From positions 1 to 8,673 of the forward strand of contig CAUFWM010000056.1 of NCBI GenBank assembly GCA_959596505.1: 8,673 nt of DNA. The letters run 5' to 3'. How positions within the stretch are numbered: position 1 is the first letter of the stretch; each line of letters begins with the position of its first letter. Position numbers and translations under genes: made by a program. This stretch comes from an uncultured Collinsella sp. (GTDB lineage Bacteria; Actinomycetota; Coriobacteriia; Coriobacteriales; Coriobacteriaceae). The notes under the pieces were generated by a model. That model was not told where the DNA came from, did no database searches, and saw only the letters and a list, made by a program, of their open reading frames with translations. Positions 4,631-8,673 of this stretch are shown one piece after another.

Positions 4631-6871
4631 CTAGTCAAACAGGCTTGGCATGTCGTTTTCCTTCATGAGGGCACCGGCAGAGGGGAGGCTCTGCGCGGTG
4701 AACTTTTCGGCGGAGACACCGGCGCCGAGGATGTCCTCGGTCGTGCCGACGGTGGTGACCGAGCGGCCCTTCTTGGCGGTAAAGGCCTGGATGCCCTGCG
4801 TGTTGGTGGTCGTCTTGGTTTTGAGCAGCGACGTGTTGAAGTTCATCAGACGGTAGTCGCTCGAGACCAGCGCGATGTCGCGATCTTCCTTGAGCACCTG
4901 GGCATACAGCAGCTTGCTGCCGCCATAGATGGCGTTCTTCAGGCGCTTGCGGTTGGTCTTGGTGACATATCCAGAAAGTGCGACGCGCACCACACGGCCG
5001 TTCTCAAAGACGAACAGCACGTCGGCCTTGTAGTCATCGGGGTCGATGACCCAGATGACACTCTCGTCGGGTTCCATCTCAAGATCGGTCGGCAGGTACG
5101 AGCCCAGCTGGGCCGACTTGGTGTCCTCAAATGCCGCAACCTTGCACTTGTACACCTGGCTCTTGTTGGTAAAGACCAGCAGCTCGTGGGTGTTGGAGGA
5201 CGGAAACTCGATAAAGGGTTTGTCGCCGTCCTTGTACTTGAGCGTGGTCGCCTTCTTGAGCACGCGGTCCGTCATCTTTTTGAGGTAGCCATCGCGCGAG
5301 AGCATGATGGTGACCGGGTACTCCTCGACCTCGGGCTCCAAGCTTACTTCGATAACCTCATGGGGCTCGATCCTGCCCGTGCGGCGCGGCATCACATACT
5401 TCTTGTTGACCGCGGCCAGCTCGTCGCTGATGACCTTCTTGATGTTCTCCTCGCTGGAGAGGATCTCCTCAAGCTCGGCAATCTCGCCCTCAAGCTTAGC
5501 GATGTCCTTGGTGCGGTTGAGGATGTACTCCTCGTTGATGTTGCGGAGCTTGAGCTCGGCAACAAATTCGGCCTGGGTCTCGTCGATGTCGAAGCCGCGC
5601 ATAAGGTTGGGCACGACCTCGGCCTCGAGCTTGGTGCCACGGATGATGGCGATCGCCTTGTCGATGTCGAGCAAGATCGCCTCGAGGCCGTGCAGCAGGT
5701 GCAGGCGCTCGGACTTTTTGCTCAGGTCAAAGTTAATGCGGCGACGCGTGGACTCAATACGCCACTTGACCCACTCGTGCAGGATCTGGCGCACGCCCAT
5801 GACACGGGGATAGCCGTCGACGAGCACGTTGAAGTTGCACGAGAACGAATCCTGCAGCGTGGTCGAGCGATAGAGCTTGGCCATAAGCTTGTCGGGGTCG
5901 ACGCCGCGCTTAAGGTCGATGGCGATGCGCAAACCCGAGAGGTCGGTTTCGTCGCGGATGTCGGCAATCTCCTTGACCTTGCCCTCTTTGGAAAGCTTGA
6001 CGATGCGCTCGATGATGACATCGGTCTTGGTGGTGTAGGGGATCTCGTAGACCTCGATGATGCGCTCTTCGGGAATCCAGCGCCAGCGGGAGCGGATCTG
6101 GAAGCTGCCAAGGCCGGTCTCGACGATCTTCTCCATCTCCTCGCGGCGGTAGATAATTTCGCCGCCGGTCGAGAAGTCAGGCATGGGCATGTACTCGAGC
6201 AGGTCGCAGTCGGGATCCTGCAGGTAGTGCATCGTGGCGGTGCAGACCTCGTTGAGGTTGAAGCCGCAGATGTCGGACGCCATGGCGACGCCGATGCCCT
6301 TATTGGCCGAGACAAGGATGTTGGGGAACGTGGTGGGCAGCAAGCGCGGCTCCTTCATAGCGCCGTCGTAGCTGTCGACGAAGTCGACCGGGTCCTTGTC
6401 GATATCTTTGAAGATCTCGGCGCTGATGGGGGAGAGCTTGGCCTCGGTATAACGCGAGGCGGCGTAGCTCAGATCGCCCGAATAATACTTGCCAAAGTTG
6501 CCCTTCGACTCAACGAACGGCGCGAGCAACGCCTCGTTGCCGGTTGCCAGACGCACCATCGTCTCGTAGATCGCGGCATCGCCGTGCGGGTTGAGCTTCA
6601 TGGTCTGGCCCACAATGTTGGCGCTCTTCTGGCGCTCGCCCTTGAGCAGACCCATCTTGTACATGGTGTAGAGCAGCTTGCGGTGCGAGGGCTTAAAGCC
6701 GTCGATCTCGGGGAACGCACGCGAGACGTTGACGCTCATGGCGTAGGGCATGTAGTTGACCTCGAGCGTCTGCGTGATCGGCTGGTCGGTGACCTCGGAG
6801 TGCAGGCCGATGACGTTCTCGGCGTTGACCTGCTTTTTCTTTGGCTGGTTCTTCGTCTTCTTCTTTGCCAC
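4631..6871 (-). CDS. parC: Type IIA DNA topoisomerase subunit A (GyrA/ParC-like, topoisomerase IV type)
   Basis: A 746-residue protein starting at GTG 6871-6869 with AGAGGAA just upstream. After a lysine-rich tail (MAKKKTKNQPKKKQ) the breakage-reunion domain is clear: YAMSVNVSRAFPEIDGFKPSHRKLLYTMY, the winged-helix NPHGDAAIYETMVRLA (94-109), and the catalytic pair Arg140-Tyr141 in AASRYTEAKLS, whose tyrosine attacks the DNA backbone. The tower and coiled coil follow (about residues 360-500), with ILNRTKDIAKLEGEIAELEEIL in the coil. The C-terminal part (about 520-746) has blade-like repeats such as YLKKM, VYKCKV and VVRVALSGYVTKTNRKR, but no GyrA box of the QRRGGKG type, which argues for a topoisomerase IV-like decatenase over a gyrase. 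At the position of E. coli GyrA Ser83 it has Ala99, and Glu103 at Asp87. It follows the B subunit gene by 45 bases, so the two are one operon. Confidence 0.9.
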   Translation of the reverse strand: MAKKKTKNQPKKKQVNAENVIGLHSEVTDQPITQTLEVNYMPYAMSVNVSRAFPEIDGFKPSHRKLLYTMYKMGLLKGERQKSANIVGQTMKLNPHGDAAIYETMVRLATGNEALLAPFVESKGNFGKYYSGDLSYAASRYTEAKLSPISAEIFKDIDKDPVDFVDSYDGAMKEPRLLPTTFPNILVSANKGIGVAMASDICGFNLNEVCTATMHYLQDPDCDLLEYMPMPDFSTGGEIIYRREEMEKIVETGLGSFQIRSRWRWIPEERIIEVYEIPYTTKTDVIIERIVKLSKEGKVKEIADIRDETDLSGLRIAIDLKRGVDPDKLMAKLYRSTTLQDSFSCNFNVLVDGYPRVMGVRQILHEWVKWRIESTRRRINFDLSKKSERLHLLHGLEAILLDIDKAIAIIRGTKLEAEVVPNLMRGFDIDETQAEFVAELKLRNINEEYILNRTKDIAKLEGEIAELEEILSSEENIKKVISDELAAVNKKYVMPRRTGRIEPHEVIEVSLEPEVEEYPVTIMLSRDGYLKKMTDRVLKKATTLKYKDGDKPFIEFPSSNTHELLVFTNKSQVYKCKVAAFEDTKSAQLGSYLPTDLEMEPDESVIWVIDPDDYKADVLFVFENGRVVRVALSGYVTKTNRKRLKNAIYGGSKLLYAQVLKEDRDIALVSSDYRLMNFNTSLLKTKTTTNTQGIQAFTAKKGRSVTTVGTTEDILGAGVSAEKFTAQSLPSAGALMKENDMPSLFD

Positions 6872-6916
6872 GATTTCCTCTTGAACTTCTTATGGGCCGT
6901 CGTTATCGATTTGCTG

Positions 6917-8673
6917 CTACTGCAGGTCCAGCTGGTCCAGGTATTCCTTGCCGTGCTCGGAGATATGGCGCTTGCGGCCTGCCTCGTCGTTGCCAAGCAA
7001 AAGGTTGAACATGGTTTCCATCTTGGTGACGTCCTCGGGCTCCACCTTGATCAGGCGGCGCGTCTCGGGGTTCATGGTGGTGAGCCACATCATGTCCGGA
7101 TCGTTCTCACCAAGACCCTTGGAGCGGTTGATGGAACACTTCTGGTCGCCGATCTCTTTGAGGATGCCGTTCTTCTCGAGCTCGGTGTAGGCAAAGTAGG
7201 TCTTCTCTTTGCAGTTGATCTCGTAGAGCGGCGACTCGGCGATATACACGTAACCCTCGTCGATAAGTGTGGGCACCAGGCGGTAGAGCATGGTGAGCAC
7301 GAGCGTGCGGATGTGATAACCGTCGACGTCGGCGTCCGTACAGATGATGACCTTGTTCCAGTTGAGGTTGTCCAGGTCAAAGGCGCCCAGGTTCTTGATG
7401 CGCTTGTCCTTGATCTCCACACCGCAGCCCAGCACGCGCATAAGGTCCATGATGATGTCGGACTTAAAGATGCGCGGATAGTCCTCCTTCAGGCAGTTGA
7501 GAATCTTGCCGCGGACGGGCATAACGCCCTGGAACTCGGCATCGCGCGAGGTGCGAATGGCGCCCGCTGCCGAGTCGCCCTCTACGATGTAGATCTCGCG
7601 ACGGCTCTTGTCCTTGGAGCGGCAGTCGATGAACTTCTGCACGCGGTTGGCCATGTCGGTCTTCTGCTGCAAGTTGGTCTTGATGCTCTGACGCGTCTTC
7701 TCGGCATTCTCGCGCGAGCGCTTGTTGATGAGCACCTGCTCCATGATCTTGTTGGCGGCGTCCTTGTTCTCGATCAAGTAGGTCGAGAGACGCTCCTTAA
7801 AGAATGCCGTCATAGCCTGCTGGATAAAGCGGTTATTGATGGCCTTTTTGGTCTGGTTCTCGTAGGACGTCTGGGTGGAGAAGCAGTTGGTCACCAGCAC
7901 CAGGCAGTCCTGGACGTCCTGCCACTTAATGCCGCTCTCGTTTTTGTTGTATTTGCCCTGTTGCTTAATGTAGGCATCGATGGCGCTGGTCAAAGCGCTG
8001 CGGGCGGCCTTTTCGGGCGAACCGCCGTTCTCGAGCCACGATGAGTTGTGGTAGTACTCCTGCATCATGAAGGTGCGCGAGAAGCACATGCATGCGGTGA
8101 TCTTTACATTGTAGTCGGGCAGGTCCTCGCGATCGCGACCGCGACGGTCGGCCTCGATAAAGAAGGGCTCGGTAAGGTAGTCGGTACCGACCTTCTCGAG
8201 CACGTAGTCCTCGATGCCCTTGGGGTAGCAAAAATCCTCTTCGGTAAACTCGCCATCGTCGCCCTCGATGCGCAGGCGGAAGGTCACGTTGGCGTTGACC
8301 ACGGCCTGACGGCGCATGGTCTCGCGATACCAATCGTGGGGAATACTAATCGAGGTAAAGACCTCAAGATCGGGGCGCCACTTGATAGTGGTGCCGGTGC
8401 GGTCCTCGTCGCTGGGCTCAATTTCGAGTGCCTTCTTCTTGGCGCCGACAACCTTGCCCTTCTTAAAGTGTAAGGAGTACTTGTTGCCGTCACGCCAGAC
8501 GGTGACGTCCATGTACTCGGAAGCGTACTGAGTCGCGCAGGAGCCCAGGCCGTTGGTGCCGAGCGAGAAGTCGTAGTCGCCGCCTTGGTTGTTGTTATAC
8601 TTGCCGCCGGCGTAGAGTTCGCAAAAGACGAGCTCCCAGTTAAAGCGCTTCTCGGAGGGGTTCCAGTCGAGCG
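6917..8673 (-). CDS. parE: Type IIA DNA topoisomerase subunit B (GyrB/ParE-like), 5' end outside window
   Basis: 584 residues are visible, the stop is TAG at 6919-6917, and the frame is open to the right edge; the ATG at 8512 is internal. The visible start LDWNPSEKRFNWELVFCELYAGGKYNN and the glycine loop DFSLGTNGLGSCATQYASEY belong to the GHKL ATPase domain, with SLGTNGLG in place of the usual SGGLHGVG. The transducer has ENGGSPEKAA (EGGTHE equivalent, about visible 214-223) and the ATP-contacting QTK at 273-275. The TOPRIM domain follows: EGDSAAG (364-370), PVRGKILN, and DADVD (Asp446, 448 and 450) in TDADVDGYHIRTL, the metal-binding triad, then RSKGLGEN and TTMNPETRR. Together with the A subunit it would form the A2B2 enzyme that passes one DNA duplex through another using ATP. 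The altered glycine and TOPRIM motifs mark it as a divergent lineage, probably the second pair beside the true gyrase. Confidence 0.92.
   Translation of the reverse strand, partial: LDWNPSEKRFNWELVFCELYAGGKYNNNQGGDYDFSLGTNGLGSCATQYASEYMDVTVWRDGNKYSLHFKKGKVVGAKKKALEIEPSDEDRTGTTIKWRPDLEVFTSISIPHDWYRETMRRQAVVNANVTFRLRIEGDDGEFTEEDFCYPKGIEDYVLEKVGTDYLTEPFFIEADRRGRDREDLPDYNVKITACMCFSRTFMMQEYYHNSSWLENGGSPEKAARSALTSAIDAYIKQQGKYNKNESGIKWQDVQDCLVLVTNCFSTQTSYENQTKKAINNRFIQQAMTAFFKERLSTYLIENKDAANKIMEQVLINKRSRENAEKTRQSIKTNLQQKTDMANRVQKFIDCRSKDKSRREIYIVEGDSAAGAIRTSRDAEFQGVMPVRGKILNCLKEDYPRIFKSDIIMDLMRVLGCGVEIKDKRIKNLGAFDLDNLNWNKVIICTDADVDGYHIRTLVLTMLYRLVPTLIDEGYVYIAESPLYEINCKEKTYFAYTELEKNGILKEIGDQKCSINRSKGLGENDPDMMWLTTMNPETRRLIKVEPEDVTKMETMFNLLLGNDEAGRKRHISEHGKEYLDQLDLQ

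Noticed and set aside
4547..8044. A plus-strand open frame of 1165 codons across both topoisomerase genes
   Set aside because: It is antisense to two clearly functional genes. The translation is low-complexity, rich in L, V, D, A and H, as expected when a GC-biased codon third position is read backwards. It has no recognisable domain and no ribosome site.

Overview
The window looks like chromosome of a moderately GC-rich gut actinobacterium of the Coriobacteriia, with Collinsella or a near relative as best guess. The hints are strong Shine-Dalgarno sites, GC-rich codon third positions and a divergent second type IIA topoisomerase pair. This is inference from style and protein similarity, not a search.

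Left part (1-2520): a group of small stress or redox-type genes and their regulators. The 5' part of a sirtuin resembling the class M (SirTM) group runs off the left edge on the minus strand. It is divergent from a TetR-family repressor gene, and an 18-bp palindrome between them overlaps the sirtuin -10 box. The TetR gene meets a single-domain cupin gene tail to tail, with the stop codons overlapping. The cupin gene is divergent from an HxlR-family regulator, and the two promoters overlap. After HxlR comes a flavoprotein gene of the FMN reductase / iron-sulfur flavoprotein type. It is intact over 176 codons except for one in-frame TAG inside its cysteine cluster motif, so it is probably a very recent pseudogene.

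Middle part (2518-4540): a decayed accessory patch. It holds a long imperfect hairpin, then an intact AAA+ ATPase with a C-terminal winged helix on the minus strand, whose start codon is preceded by three exact-period 19-bp tandem repeats. Next is a short remnant of the C-terminal end of a second copy of that ATPase, fused through a perfect 14-bp inverted repeat to a DUF4143-type gene on the plus strand that has lost its N-terminal ATPase half. This is best read as a rearrangement scar between members of expanding ATPase families.

Right part (4541-8673): a strong hairpin terminator, then a minus-strand operon of two type IIA topoisomerase subunits: a GyrB/ParE-like subunit (5' end outside the window) followed after 45 bp by a GyrA/ParC-like subunit. 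They lack or alter several gyrase hallmarks and probably form a topoisomerase IV-like enzyme. I see no tRNA, rRNA, CRISPR array, complete insertion sequence or phage gene.
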